In this document: piece after piece, positions 1-9,758 of the stretch
Position numbering within the stretch: the first letter of the stretch is position 1
How the letters are laid out: the number at the start of each line of letters is the position of its first letter
DNA from: Clostridiaceae bacterium
Lineage (GTDB): Bacteria; Bacillota; Clostridia; Acetivibrionales; DUMB01
DNA length: 64,000 nt
NCBI GenBank assembly: GCA_012840085.1
Contig: DUMB01000080.1
Span: forward strand, 1-64,000
Reading direction: 5' to 3'
Made by a program: the position numbers and the translations under genes
Notes under the pieces: generated by a model
Told to the model about the DNA's origin: nothing
The model's input: the letters and a program-made list of their open reading frames with translations, nothing else
The model's database searches: none

Positions 1-2
1 GA

Positions 3-272
3 GCAAAAGTTGTTTACGAATATCTCTATAGGCAAATCAACGATAAAGGCGTAAGGGATACAATCGACTTTTTACTAAACCGTGAAGAAGCCCATAATAC
101 TATGTTTAGAGAAGCGTTTAATAGAATCCAGGATACCGGTTCATTAAAAGATTGGGGAATTACAAAAGACTCTAAGCTGTATTTCAATCTTTCTACACCG
201 GGTGGCCAGTTCTTTAATGCTGATAACCCACAGCCAGCAAGCTTTAATAATCCAAATCAAAGTAATCACTAA
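3..272 (+). CDS. Manganese catalase family / CotJC-like spore coat protein, C-terminal part (5' end outside window)
   Basis: Frame 3 reads AKVVYEYLYRQINDKGVRDTIDFLLNREEAHNTMFREAFNRIQDTGSLKDWGITKDSKLYFNLSTPGGQFF..., stop TAA 270-272; typical Mn-catalase/CotJC C-terminus. Confidence 0.85.
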   Translation, partial: AKVVYEYLYRQINDKGVRDTIDFLLNREEAHNTMFREAFNRIQDTGSLKDWGITKDSKLYFNLSTPGGQFFNADNPQPASFNNPNQSNH

Positions 273-300
273 ATGTAAGACTTTACAGATAAATGAGGAA

Positions 301-332
301 GGCTCGTGACCCAAACGAGTCTTTTTTTGTCT
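301..332 (+). terminator. Rho-independent terminator after CotJC-like gene
   Basis: GGCTCGT-gacccaa-ACGAGTC followed by TTTTTTT. Confidence 0.75.
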
Positions 333-356
333 AATAGCTTGCCACTCCCAGATAAA

Positions 357-394
357 ACAAAAAACCCTTGGAACACAGTGTTCTCAAGGGTTTT
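357..394 (-). terminator. Rho-independent terminator downstream of tRNA-Lys
   Basis: AAAACCCTTG...CAAGGGTTTT inverted repeat; T-rich tail on minus strand. Confidence 0.75.
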
Positions 395-398
395 CACT

Positions 399-474
399 TG
401 GTGAGCCATCGGCGACTCGAACGCCGGACACCTTGATTAAAAGTCAAGTGCTCTGCCTGCTGAGCTAATGGCTC
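399..474 (-). tRNA. tRNA-Lys (anticodon TTT)
   Basis: Reverse complement GAGCCATTAGCTCAGCAGGCAGAGCACTTGACTTTTAATCAAGGTGTCCGGCGTTCGAGTCGCCGATGGCTCACCA; 7-bp acceptor stem, CTTTTAA anticodon loop, GTTCGAGTC T-loop, encoded CCA. Confidence 0.95.
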
Positions 475-679
475 ATAACTTTTAAGCATTTCGCCTTTTT
501 GTCTCACAGGAATATATAATACATTAGAAAACATAACTTTGTCAACCAAGGAATTAAAAAAATTTTTTCCATGGCATAAAAACAGCATTTTTAATAAAGT
601 TTTTAACAAAATTTTTAGATAAATAGCCAAAATAAAATCCGCTACACATAAAGCGTAACGGATTCCATTCATTTATTAG

Positions 680-889
680 TTAGCCTTCCTTCTTTTCAAA
701 GAATTCATTCAGCTCTCTGACAAGCTTATCAGCATCAAGTCCATGTATAGCACATGCATCTTCTATGCTTTCTCCTGATGAAGAAGGACATCCAAGACAG
801 TGTAGTCCATTGTTCAAGAAAATCGGTACTGTACCTCTATCCATCCTTAAAACATCAGCAATAATCATATCGCGTGTAACTTTTGGCAT
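680..889 (-). CDS. DUF1858 (hybrid-cluster-associated redox disulfide) domain protein
   Basis: MPKVTRDMIIADVLRMDRGTVPIFLNNGLHCLGCPSSSGESIEDACAIHG...; SD AGAGGAGGGG before the internal ATG. Confidence 0.8.
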   Translation of the reverse strand: MPKVTRDMIIADVLRMDRGTVPIFLNNGLHCLGCPSSSGESIEDACAIHGLDADKLVRELNEFFEKKEG

Positions 890-1191
890 AAATTCCCCTC
901 CTCTTATTCTCAGGACGCATTTACTTTTGTAAACGTCCATTTGCTACGCCATTATAATTTAGAAATCTGCCTCGGGTACAGGTCATTAATTATCGCAGTT
1001 TTCTGTAACTAATGCCATATACCAAAGTTTTTTCACATTATTTGCTTTCTTTATTATAATATATTCCTTTTATAAAATATACCCCTGAAAACGTATTTTA
1101 AAACTAACATCATTAGCCTAATTTAATAGTTTTACTCGAAAGCTCCGCTTGATTAATATTTTCCAATAATCCTCCATTTAATAAATTGCAA

Positions 1192-1746
1192 TCAAATCTT
1201 GTATTTTGCTTTTCCAATTTCGTAAAGATTTTTGCCAGAACTGTCGATTATAACAATAGCAGGAAAATCTTTCACAGTAAGCTTTCTAAGAGCCTCAGGG
1301 CCTAGCTCCGGAAAAGCAATTATTTCCTCTGAAACAATACTTTTTGCAATCAATGCACCTGCTCCGCCAGTCGCTCCGAAATATACAGCCCCGTACTTAA
1401 TCATTGCATTTATTACATCAGCATTTCGGGCTCCCTTGCCAATCATACCTGTAAGCCCAATTTCAATTAGTTTTGGAGCATATGCATCCATTCTCCCGCT
1501 TGTAGTCGGCCCTGCCGAACCAATTATTTCTCCTGGCTTTGCAGGGCATGGCCCAACATAATATATTACCTGGCCTTCTATATCAAATGGAAGCCTTTCA
1601 CCATTTTCCAACAGCTCTGTCATGCGCTTGTGTGCTGCGTCCCTTGCAGCATATACAATTCCGTTTATGCTCACTATATCGCCGGCTTTAAGTTCCTTTG
1701 CCATTTCTCTGGTTATCGGAGTATTGACCTTTATTACATTGCTCAT
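1192..1746 (-). CDS. Fumarate hydratase class I, beta subunit (C-terminal domain type)
   Basis: GDIVSINGIVYAARDAAHKRM...IYYVGPCPAKPGEIIGSAGPTTSGRMD, typical FumB/TtdB family; downstream of alpha subunit. Confidence 0.9.
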   Translation of the reverse strand: MSNVIKVNTPITREMAKELKAGDIVSINGIVYAARDAAHKRMTELLENGERLPFDIEGQVIYYVGPCPAKPGEIIGSAGPTTSGRMDAYAPKLIEIGLTGMIGKGARNADVINAMIKYGAVYFGATGGAGALIAKSIVSEEIIAFPELGPEALRKLTVKDFPAIVIIDSSGKNLYEIGKAKYKI

Positions 1747-1759
1747 GTGAACCTCCATA

Positions 1760-2602
1760 TTAAATTACTATTTCTGCATGCCTGGTTACATGGCAGCCTA
1801 TATTGACCGCGACAGGCAATCCTGCAATATGTGTCGGGAATACCTCCACATTAACTGCAAGAGCTGTTATACGCCCACCCAGACCCGCAGGACCTATACC
1901 AAGTTTATTAATACTGTTCAGCAGTTCCTCTTCAAGCTTGCTTATATAATCTAAACTGTTCCTTTCTCCTACCGGCCTCAACAGAGCCGTTTTTGCCAGA
2001 AGCGCCGCCTTCTCCATTGTTCCGCCAATTCCTACTCCGACAATAATAGGTGGACATGGATTTGGTCCGGCACTTTCAACTGTTTCTATTACAAATTTTT
2101 TTACTCCTTCAACGCCGTCAGACGGTTTAAGCATCTTAACGGAACTCATATTTTCACTTCCGAAACCTTTTGGCGCAACGGTTATTTTCAGCGAATCGCC
2201 TTCTACAATATTGTAATGAATAATTGCCGGGCTGTTATCTCCGCTGTTTACCCTGTTTAAAGGATCAATAACAACTGATTTGCGCAGATAGCCTTTCTTA
2301 TAGCCTCTTCTTACTCCCTCATTTATTGCTTCTGTAAGTCCCCCGCCTTTTATACAAACATCCTGGCCTATATCAATAAATACCACAGCCATTCCGGTGT
2401 CCTGGCAGACAGGAAGGCTCTGTGCTCTTGCTATTTCGGCATTATCCACAATTTGCTTCATTACATTTTTGCCAATCTCTGATTCTTCATTTTCATAAGC
2501 ACATTTCAATGCTTTCATAAGGTCGCTGCTAAGGTAGTAATTTGAGTCAATACAAAGCTTTTCAACCGCCTCAGTCACTTTTTCAGCACTTATCTCCCTC
2601 AT
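1760..2602 (-). CDS. Fumarate hydratase class I, alpha subunit (Fe-S)
   Basis: LPVCQDTGMAVVFIDIGQDV...GFGSENMS...GPNPCPPIIVGVGIGGTMEKAALLAKTALLRP. Confidence 0.9.
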   Translation of the reverse strand: MREISAEKVTEAVEKLCIDSNYYLSSDLMKALKCAYENEESEIGKNVMKQIVDNAEIARAQSLPVCQDTGMAVVFIDIGQDVCIKGGGLTEAINEGVRRGYKKGYLRKSVVIDPLNRVNSGDNSPAIIHYNIVEGDSLKITVAPKGFGSENMSSVKMLKPSDGVEGVKKFVIETVESAGPNPCPPIIVGVGIGGTMEKAALLAKTALLRPVGERNSLDYISKLEEELLNSINKLGIGPAGLGGRITALAVNVEVFPTHIAGLPVAVNIGCHVTRHAEIVI

Positions 2603-2865
2603 AAAATCCTCCACTTAATAGCAATTTACATTACTGCACAATTACCAAATAATCATAAATATATAAAAAATCCATACATTTTTTATCACTGCACATCATA
2701 TATTGCTTTATACCTGACACAAAAATTTTATTATAAAGCATTTCAAAAAGCAACATGAGCTTAATTAGGGGATTATCATTAAAAAATTAACAATCCTTTA
2801 ACAGACAAGATTGAAACAATTTGATATAATAACAGTGTAAGTTTACAAAGGAGGTCGTATTACAT

Positions 2866-3252
2866 TTGGGCCAATATAAAAATATTCTTGTATGTGTAAC
2901 ACAGCAAAAAACCTGCGAAAGATTAATTAGAAAAGCTGCAGATATTGGTGGTGAGACACATGCAAACTTATTCGTAATTCATGTTGCAAAGAACGAATGG
3001 AATTTTCTTGATAATAAAAAAGAAGGTGAAGCGCTGGAATACTTGTTTAATATATCAAAATCAGTAGGAGCCAACTTATCCGTATTAAAATCGGACGAAA
3101 TTGCCAAGACAATTTCTAATTTTGCAAAGGACAATAACATTGATTGTATAATTATGGGAGAATCTCCTGACGACCACAAGGAAAACAATTTTTATAATGA
3201 ACTGAAAGCATTGCTGAATGATGTCGAAATAAAAGTGATACCAAACAACTAA
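2866..3252 (+). CDS. Universal stress protein family (UspA-like)
   Basis: YKNILVCVTQQKTCERLIRKAADIGG...LFVIHVAK...IDCIIMGES; TTG start after AAAGGAGG. Confidence 0.75.
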   Translation: MGQYKNILVCVTQQKTCERLIRKAADIGGETHANLFVIHVAKNEWNFLDNKKEGEALEYLFNISKSVGANLSVLKSDEIAKTISNFAKDNNIDCIIMGESPDDHKENNFYNELKALLNDVEIKVIPNN

Positions 3253-3355
3253 ATCCGACAGTAAATACGATTTATTTTATCCATAAATTAGTAGTCACTA
3301 AGGCACTTTACCCTCAAAAAAAATAGGTCTTGATGACTATTTTATCGCCAAAAGC

Positions 3356-3393
3356 TTGACTTCATGCTACTTTCAGTATAAAATAATGTCGAA
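3356..3393 (+). promoter_or_regulatory. Sigma-A-like promoter with Spo0A-box-like TGTCGAA at the predicted start of the HU gene
   Basis: TTGACT-N17-TAAAAT, then TGTCGAA at 3387-3393. Confidence 0.45.
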
Positions 3394-3416
3394 TTCCAAA
3401 ATTAGGAGGTTTGTAT

Positions 3417-3695
3417 ATGAATAAAACTGATTTAATTAATTCGATTGCTTCCAAATCTGGTTTGAACAAGAAAAACAGTGAAGCTGCTCTCAACGCTTTT
3501 ATAGCATCCGTTGAAGAAGCTCTTCAGGCTGGAGACAAAGTTGTTCTTGTTGGTTTCGGTACTTTCGAAGTAAGACAAAGAGCTGAAAGAAAAGGCAGAA
3601 ATCCTCAAACTAAACAAGAAATCACCATCCCGGCTTCATATGCACCAGTATTCAAAGCAGGTAAAGGTTTAAAAGATAAAGTTAACAAGAAATAA
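3417..3695 (+). CDS. hup: HU family DNA-binding protein
   Basis: MNKTDLINSIASKSGLNKKNSEAALNAFIASVEEALQAGDKVVLVGFGTFEVRQRAERKGRNPQT; SD AGGAGG. Confidence 0.95.
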   Translation: MNKTDLINSIASKSGLNKKNSEAALNAFIASVEEALQAGDKVVLVGFGTFEVRQRAERKGRNPQTKQEITIPASYAPVFKAGKGLKDKVNKK

Positions 3696-3712
3696 ATCAA
3701 AAATGTCAAAAT

Positions 3713-3746
3713 ATAAAGCCCTAGTTTTTAGGGCTTTATATTTTGC
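3713..3746 (+). terminator. Rho-independent terminator of HU gene
   Basis: AAAGCCCTAG-ttttt-AGGGCTTT followed by ATATTTTG. Confidence 0.75.
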
Positions 3747-3863
3747 TTATTATTATTTTATTTATTAATTATTTTAATTATTAACTTGCTTATTATGACC
3801 TATCTTTCTTCTTAATTATCTATTAATCCGTAACACTTTTATCAAACTTTTCAATTGACTTTT

Positions 3864-4685
3864 TCATTCAACATTCTTTATTCCCATTATTCTTAACCTG
3901 TCAGATACCATAGCAATAAACTGGGAATTAGTGGGCTTACCCCGTCTGAAACTCATCTGACAGCCGTACACTTCCTCTAATCCTTGTGGATTTCCTCTAT
4001 TCCACGCACATTCAATAGCATTCCTTATTGCGCGTTCCACCTTCTGAGGTGTCGTACTGAACTTTTCGGCTACTGCCGGATAGATTACTTTAGTAACAGA
4101 ATTCCTGGCCTTTCCTGAGTCCTTTAGTGACAGTTTTACTGCTTCTTTCAGATACTTGTATCCTGTCATGTGCGGAGATATACCCAGTGTTTTTAGAAGT
4201 TTAGCTATATCTATCTCAAGTTTCTTGGCAACAGTCATCTGTTCATTGTTATCTTGAGAAAAACCTTCACTGACAATGCCGCTGTAGACAGGAAATATCT
4301 TTCTCTTCTCACTATAAATTTGCCGTATCCTTGAAATCAACACATTCAGGTCAAAAGGTTTTACAATATAGTAATCTGCACCAAGTGATATGGTTTTTTG
4401 TATCAAGCCATCCTGATTTAAAGCTGAGAGAACAATAAATATTGGTTTTGGTTTTAGTTGCATTTCAGATACATTTTCCAGTACGCCTATTCCATCCAGA
4501 TTGGGCATAATTATATCAAGTATTACTACGTCAGGTGTAAAAGCTTTTATCATTTCAATGGCTTGAAGGCCATCAAGTGCAACTCCCACAACCTTTATGT
4601 CCTTTTGCTGATTCATATATTCATGCATCAAATTTCCAAACTCAACGTTGTCATCTACTATCAATACAGAGATCATATCCGTCAT
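3864..4685 (-). CDS. spo0A: Stage 0 sporulation protein A
   Basis: Receiver domain SVLIVDDNVEFGNLM...DVVILDIIMPNLDGIG plus Spo0A C-terminal domain (HMTGYKYLKEAV...VYPAVAEKFSTTPQKVERAIRNAIECAWNRG). Confidence 0.97.
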   Translation of the reverse strand: MTDMISVLIVDDNVEFGNLMHEYMNQQKDIKVVGVALDGLQAIEMIKAFTPDVVILDIIMPNLDGIGVLENVSEMQLKPKPIFIVLSALNQDGLIQKTISLGADYYIVKPFDLNVLISRIRQIYSEKRKIFPVYSGIVSEGFSQDNNEQMTVAKKLEIDIAKLLKTLGISPHMTGYKYLKEAVKLSLKDSGKARNSVTKVIYPAVAEKFSTTPQKVERAIRNAIECAWNRGNPQGLEEVYGCQMSFRRGKPTNSQFIAMVSDRLRIMGIKNVE

Positions 4686-5121
4686 TACAAACTTACATCT
4701 CCCATTATAATAATAGGGTTGATTACTTGAAAGTAATTGTCAAAACAAAAAAATAATATTAATCTACTATTTTAGTTTTATTTATCAATATTTTAGTTTA
4801 TTAAACGTTCAAAGTAACATGAAATTAGCCTATCATAGCCCAAGTTACCAAATAAAGCTTTAGTAATATTATTCTATAAAAAAATACACAAATCCTTTTT
4901 TATATACGTTTTCATATATATTATTTTACCAAAAATAATATAATGTTCAATTGCTGCCTTCATTTATAAAGATTTCTTGAAATACACTGCGAACCCATAA
5001 AAAAAGGATATATTTTACACATAAACAGGGACAGTCTCCTGGACACGAAGTAGCACTTCCTGCCTAAAACTGTCCCCTTATGTTCCTGTTAATAAATCAT
5101 TGGTGACATTCCCCTAAGTAT

Positions 5122-6300
5122 TTATAGCCTATCCCACTTATCAGATATATTTGCAAGTGCGCGATATCCCTTAGCCATAAAGAGAGCATCTACTATAGCA
5201 ATTCTTACCATAGCCTCACATACGGGATAAATTCTTGGCAAGAGAGTCGGATCTCTGCGGGTTATTGGCTCAAGCACAACATTTTCAATTTTTTCCATAT
5301 CAACTGTTTCCTGAGGAACAGATACTGTAGGTGTAGCTTTTACAGCCACTCTTATTCTTATATCCTCCCCGTTTGAAATGCCTCCCAGCATTCCACCTGC
5401 TTTGTTGGTCCTAAACCTTACTCTTCCTGTGGATTCATCCAGGTATGGCCTGTCGTTGGATTCAGAACCTCTCATTCTGGCATGCTCAAATCCATCCCCA
5501 AACTCCAATCCTTTTATTGCTCCTATTGACATCAATCCATGGGCAATGGTAGCGCTTAATTTATCGAACACCGGCTCACCAAGTCCCGCCGGAACACCTC
5601 TGGCAATAATTTCTACAACGCCCCCGCAGGTATCGCCTTCTTCCTTTACTTTCAAAATGTCTTCTATCATTTCGCGGGCTTTTTCAAGATCGGGGCAGTT
5701 TAATTCATTTTTTCTGTAGTTAGCTTTCGCCATCTCATAAGTTATCGGACCGGCTTTTATACCGTTTGATTCTGTTACGAAACCAATAACATCGATTCCC
5801 AGGGGATCCAATATAGCTTTTGCAACAGCTCCTGCGGCAACCCTGGCAGCAGTTTCTCTTCCCGAAGCACGCCCTGCTCCTACCCAGTCGGCATACTCTC
5901 CGTATTTTTTAAAGAATGTATATTCTGCATGTCCTGGCCTTACTATATCTTTATAACTTCTGTACTGTTCAATGTGTATATCTTCTATATCCACGTTAGG
6001 TATGACCATTCCTACAGGAGCGCCTGTAGTCAAATCACCTTCCATTACTCCTGAAAAAATATACACTCTGTCTATCTCTTTTCTCGGGGAGTCCAGCTCT
6101 GACTGACCGGGCTTGCGTTTATCAAGTTCCTGCTGTATCATATCCGCAGTTAATTTTATTCCTGGCGGAACTCCGTCAACTATTGTTATTAGTCCTCCGT
6201 ACAGTTCTTTTGGTATATTGAGATGCTTGCGAAAGCCTCCTGCATATGATTCACCACAGGTAGTAACCCTGAACATTCTTCCAAAAGTGTTTCCCATCAT
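5122..6300 (-). CDS. aroC: Chorismate synthase
   Basis: MGNTFGRMFRVTTCGESYAGG...RPGHAEYTFFKKYG...GRASGRETAARVAAGAVAK; overlaps aroA. Confidence 0.95.
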   Translation of the reverse strand: MMGNTFGRMFRVTTCGESYAGGFRKHLNIPKELYGGLITIVDGVPPGIKLTADMIQQELDKRKPGQSELDSPRKEIDRVYIFSGVMEGDLTTGAPVGMVIPNVDIEDIHIEQYRSYKDIVRPGHAEYTFFKKYGEYADWVGAGRASGRETAARVAAGAVAKAILDPLGIDVIGFVTESNGIKAGPITYEMAKANYRKNELNCPDLEKAREMIEDILKVKEEGDTCGGVVEIIARGVPAGLGEPVFDKLSATIAHGLMSIGAIKGLEFGDGFEHARMRGSESNDRPYLDESTGRVRFRTNKAGGMLGGISNGEDIRIRVAVKATPTVSVPQETVDMEKIENVVLEPITRRDPTLLPRIYPVCEAMVRIAIVDALFMAKGYRALANISDKWDRL

Positions 6301-7580
6301 CTTTCATCATCTCCTTTTAAATATATTTTTCCACCGCATTGATATATTAAATCCACAAATTCCGGGAATGTAACGTTTACTGCCTCTGCAGTATCAATAG
6401 TCGTCTCGCCTTCAGCATTTAGTCCGGCTATCGCAAGAGCCATAACAACCCTATGGTCGTAATGCCCACTGACGTGGCAGCCCTTTAGCTTGCTCTGCTT
6501 TATAACCAGGCCGTCAGGCAGTTCTTCAATGCATGCCCCCATCTTTTTCAGTTCCTGACACATTGTATGTATCCTGTCTGTCTCCTTGAGTCTTGCCTGA
6601 GGTACATTTACCAACCTTGTTTCCCCTTCTGCAAAGCATCCTGCTACAGCAATGGCCGGAAGTGCATCGGGTATGGAATTCATATCAATCTCCATACCTT
6701 TCAGCTTATCTCCTTTTATCACTATTGAGTCATTTTGTATTGATACCTTTGCCCCCATGTTTTCAAGAATGTCAAAGACTTTCTTGTCACCTTGCGGGTC
6801 TGACATATCGAGATTTTCCAGGATAAATTCCTCGCCTGATATGGCTGCAAGTACAGCAAAAAATGTGGCAGAAGAAAAATCAGCGGGAATGACAATACTG
6901 AAAGGATTGTATTTTTGTCCCCCCGATATGTGAAATGATTTGAAGTTGTTATTGAAATATTTAATATTTTGCTTATCAAGCCACCACAATGTCATCTCGA
7001 CATAGGGAACTTCATTCAGCCTGACTATGTTAATTTCTGAATCATTTGCTACAAGAGGCAGGCTCAAGAGTAATGCTGAAAGATATTGAGACGTAACACT
7101 GTCCAAATCTGTCCGACCACCGTTAACCGGCCCTTTCACAACTACTGGAGCCGCACCGTTGTTGCGGGTCGAAAATACGTGGGCACCAAGATTGTTCAAT
7201 GCATCTATGAGCGAGCCAAGAGGCCTTTTTCTTATCTGGTGGTCACCTGTAAAAACAGTGTAGCCATGGCCTAGAGCCGCACATGCAACACCAAATCTCA
7301 GGGTCGTCCCTGAGTTCCCTACATTTACTACATCTTCAGGAGTTTTTATATTTCCTCCTGTTCCTGTTACAATAAACCTGTCAGTTTCCACGCAGATATT
7401 TGCCCCTAATGCCCTGCATGCCTCCACGGCAGATAATGTGTCAGATGATGACAGGGGTCTGATAATTTCTGACTGTCCATCAGCCAAACTGGCAATGAAT
7501 AATGCTCTGATTGTATGCGATTTAGAGCCCGGGATAACAACTCTTCCCCGGGGTTTTGATTTGTTCACTTTTAAAACCAT
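6297..7580 (-). CDS. aroA: 3-phosphoshikimate 1-carboxyvinyltransferase (EPSP synthase)
   Basis: GSKSHTIRALFIASLADG...GNSGTTLRF...TGDHQIRKRPLGSL...LKETDRIHTM. Confidence 0.95.
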   Translation of the reverse strand: MVLKVNKSKPRGRVVIPGSKSHTIRALFIASLADGQSEIIRPLSSSDTLSAVEACRALGANICVETDRFIVTGTGGNIKTPEDVVNVGNSGTTLRFGVACAALGHGYTVFTGDHQIRKRPLGSLIDALNNLGAHVFSTRNNGAAPVVVKGPVNGGRTDLDSVTSQYLSALLLSLPLVANDSEINIVRLNEVPYVEMTLWWLDKQNIKYFNNNFKSFHISGGQKYNPFSIVIPADFSSATFFAVLAAISGEEFILENLDMSDPQGDKKVFDILENMGAKVSIQNDSIVIKGDKLKGMEIDMNSIPDALPAIAVAGCFAEGETRLVNVPQARLKETDRIHTMCQELKKMGACIEELPDGLVIKQSKLKGCHVSGHYDHRVVMALAIAGLNAEGETTIDTAEAVNVTFPEFVDLIYQCGGKIYLKGDDER

Positions 7581-7704
7581 TTTGACCTACCTTCCTACCA
7601 TGCTACATTACAATATTTTTAATATGATATAATAATAGTTACCACATTTCAAGCCCTTCTTACAATTTAATTTTTAATTCAACTGTGCTGGTATGGCAAA
7701 AACC

Positions 7705-8850
7705 TTAAATATCACTCTTTTTTGGTGGCGGAGGCCCGAAAAACTGATAATAATTACACAAAATTCTTCCGTTGTACAGTTTCCTCTTTTTATCGGCCTT
7801 TCGCCCAAAAAGCCTTTCAAATTCAGGGTGCGAAGTAATTATATAAAATGACCAGGTATCAAATTTCTTAAAAACATTACCCATAAGCCTGTATAGTTTC
7901 TCAACCTCACGGTTTTCACCAATGCGTTCACCATATGGAGGGTTACATATTATAAATCCGTATTTATGTTTGGAGCTTATATCTGCCACGTCACGTCTTT
8001 GAAGATGAATAAACTTGTCCACACCTGCCTGCTTTGCATGATACCTCGCAAGGCTTATAGCCTCCTCATCTATATCCGAGCCCTGTATATTAAGCTCGAT
8101 ATCATTTCTTACTGCATCTTTTGCTTCCTCTCTGGCTCTGCTCCACAGTTCTTTGGGAATTATGCCCCATTCTTCGGCTGCAAAACTACGGTTAAGCCCA
8201 GGTGCAATGTTTTTGGCAATAAGTGCAGCCTCTATGGGAATTGTCCCGGAACCACAAAAAGGGTCCAACAATACTCTGCTGTCCTTCCACCTGCTTATGA
8301 GGAGCATGGCGCTGGCTAAAGTCTCTTTAAGCGGTGCATTACCCACTAGCTTTCTGTAACCTCTCTTATGCAATCCCGCTCCACTGGTATCAATAGTCAG
8401 GGTAGCCATATCCTTTAATAAAGATACTTCTATTCTGTAAAGAGGTCCCTTTTCCTCAAACCAATCCCGCTTATATTTCTTTTTCATACTCTCAACAATT
8501 GCCTTCTTGACAATTGCCTGGCAGTCAGGAACACTTGCCAGTTGTGAATCTACCGATTTGCCTTCAACAGGGAATTCAGCATTTTCAGGTATCCATTCAG
8601 CCCAGGGAAGTGCCTTTGTCTTCTCAAAAAGTTCTTCAAAAGTTACAGCTTTGAATTCACCCATCTTCAAAAGCACTCTGTCAGCTGTCCTCAGCCATAG
8701 ATTTGTACGGCATATAGCCAGTTCATCTCCCGCAAAAGTTACCTTCCCGTTTTCAACAAACTGATCATCATAGCCCAGCCACTTCAATTCCCTCCCAACG
8801 ACAGCTTCTATACCGAATGCTGAAGTCGCTATCAGTTGTATTTTTGACAT
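7705..8850 (-). CDS. THUMP-domain class I SAM-dependent RNA methyltransferase (RlmL/YpsC family)
   Basis: LDPFCGSGTIPIEAALIAKNIAPGLNRSFAAEEW...IICNPPYGERIG. Confidence 0.9.
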   Translation of the reverse strand: MSKIQLIATSAFGIEAVVGRELKWLGYDDQFVENGKVTFAGDELAICRTNLWLRTADRVLLKMGEFKAVTFEELFEKTKALPWAEWIPENAEFPVEGKSVDSQLASVPDCQAIVKKAIVESMKKKYKRDWFEEKGPLYRIEVSLLKDMATLTIDTSGAGLHKRGYRKLVGNAPLKETLASAMLLISRWKDSRVLLDPFCGSGTIPIEAALIAKNIAPGLNRSFAAEEWGIIPKELWSRAREEAKDAVRNDIELNIQGSDIDEEAISLARYHAKQAGVDKFIHLQRRDVADISSKHKYGFIICNPPYGERIGENREVEKLYRLMGNVFKKFDTWSFYIITSHPEFERLFGRKADKKRKLYNGRILCNYYQFFGPPPPKKSDI

Positions 8851-8929
8851 ATGTTCCTCCTATGAAATCCTCTTATAATATCCTCCCAAAAGTAAAATCC
8901 TCCTGAAAGCAGATATCCTTTACCAGAAA

Positions 8930-9075
8930 TTGACACTCCCCATGACTGAAGTCAGAGGATTCTTTGGTGGTAGTCGGAAGTCCATTTCTGGTATCCGTAG
9001 TTCCCCAAAGTTTAGGGTGTGCCATCACCCCTCCTAAGACAGTGCATATAGCATCTTAGGCTGGCAGACTATCGC
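8930..9075 (-). mobile_element. IS200/IS605-family right-end region with possible omega-RNA scaffold
   Basis: Minus strand after the tnpB stop: ...AACTTTGGGGAACTACGGATACCAGAAATGGACTTCCGACTACC...CTGACTTCAGTCATGGGGAGTGTCAA; IS605-like terminal hairpin ending TCAA. Confidence 0.7.
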
Positions 9076-9246
9076 TTACGCTACACCATCTGCCACAGGT
9101 ATATTCATTATATTTATTGCACCTATTCTATCTCTATGTGTACTAAATCCACATTCTTTACATACATATTTCCTATCTTTTGCTTTGTTTGAACTTCCAC
9201 AATGCGGACATCTTTGGCTTGTATATTCAGGATTTACATGTTCTAC
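9076..9246 (-). pseudogene. tnpB (OrfB) remnant: C-terminal zinc ribbon and RuvC-III motif only
   Basis: Reads VEHVNPEYTSQRCPHCGSSNKAKDRKYVCKECGFSTHRDRIGAINIMNIPVADGVA*; in-frame TAA just upstream; rest of the gene absent. Confidence 0.85.
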
Positions 9247-9286
9247 TTATATTTCCGAATGCCTCAAAAACTTATCCTGAAACAAT

Positions 9287-9736
9287 TTATATTGAATCCT
9301 TCCACATAATCAGTGCGTCTTCATTGTTATCGGCATAGTAGGACTTGCGTATACCACAAGTAATAAAACCATATTTTTCATATAGATTCTGGGCTATTAT
9401 ATTGCTCTTTCTCACCTCAAGGGTCAATCTTGTTATTCCTGCCTTTCTCGCCTCTTCAATTAGGCCTTCCAGCAAAAGACTTCCGATTCCGTTTCCCCTG
9501 AATTCAGGATGTACCGCTATATTGGTAATATGCCCTTCCCCGCATACATTCCACATGCCCGCGTATCCTACAATAACATTATTAAGAGATGCAGACAGGT
9601 AAATCGCAAATTTGTTTTTTGTAATCTCTTCTATAAATGATTGCCTTGACCAGGGAATAGCAAAACTTAAATTTTCTATAACCATAATATCATCAACATG
9701 ATCAATGCTTGTTTTTATTATTTCAACTTTATCCAC
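9287..9736 (-). CDS. rimI: Ribosomal-protein-alanine N-acetyltransferase (GNAT)
   Basis: ITNIAVHPEFRGNGIGSLLLEGLIEEARKAGITRLTLEVRKSNIIAQNLYEKYGF; next to tsaB/tsaE. Confidence 0.92.
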   Translation of the reverse strand: MDKVEIIKTSIDHVDDIMVIENLSFAIPWSRQSFIEEITKNKFAIYLSASLNNVIVGYAGMWNVCGEGHITNIAVHPEFRGNGIGSLLLEGLIEEARKAGITRLTLEVRKSNIIAQNLYEKYGFITCGIRKSYYADNNEDALIMWKDSI

Positions 9737-9758
9737 CTCTTAACACCCTCACAACAAA

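Noticed and set aside
394-672. ORF 92 aa, minus strand
   Set aside because: Overlaps the complete tRNA-Lys; composition not protein-like
1232-1561. 109-aa plus-strand ORF inside fumarase beta
   Set aside because: Antisense shadow ORF of a well-supported gene; the many similar antisense ORFs across his, pcrA, lacZ and kinase genes were rejected for the same reason
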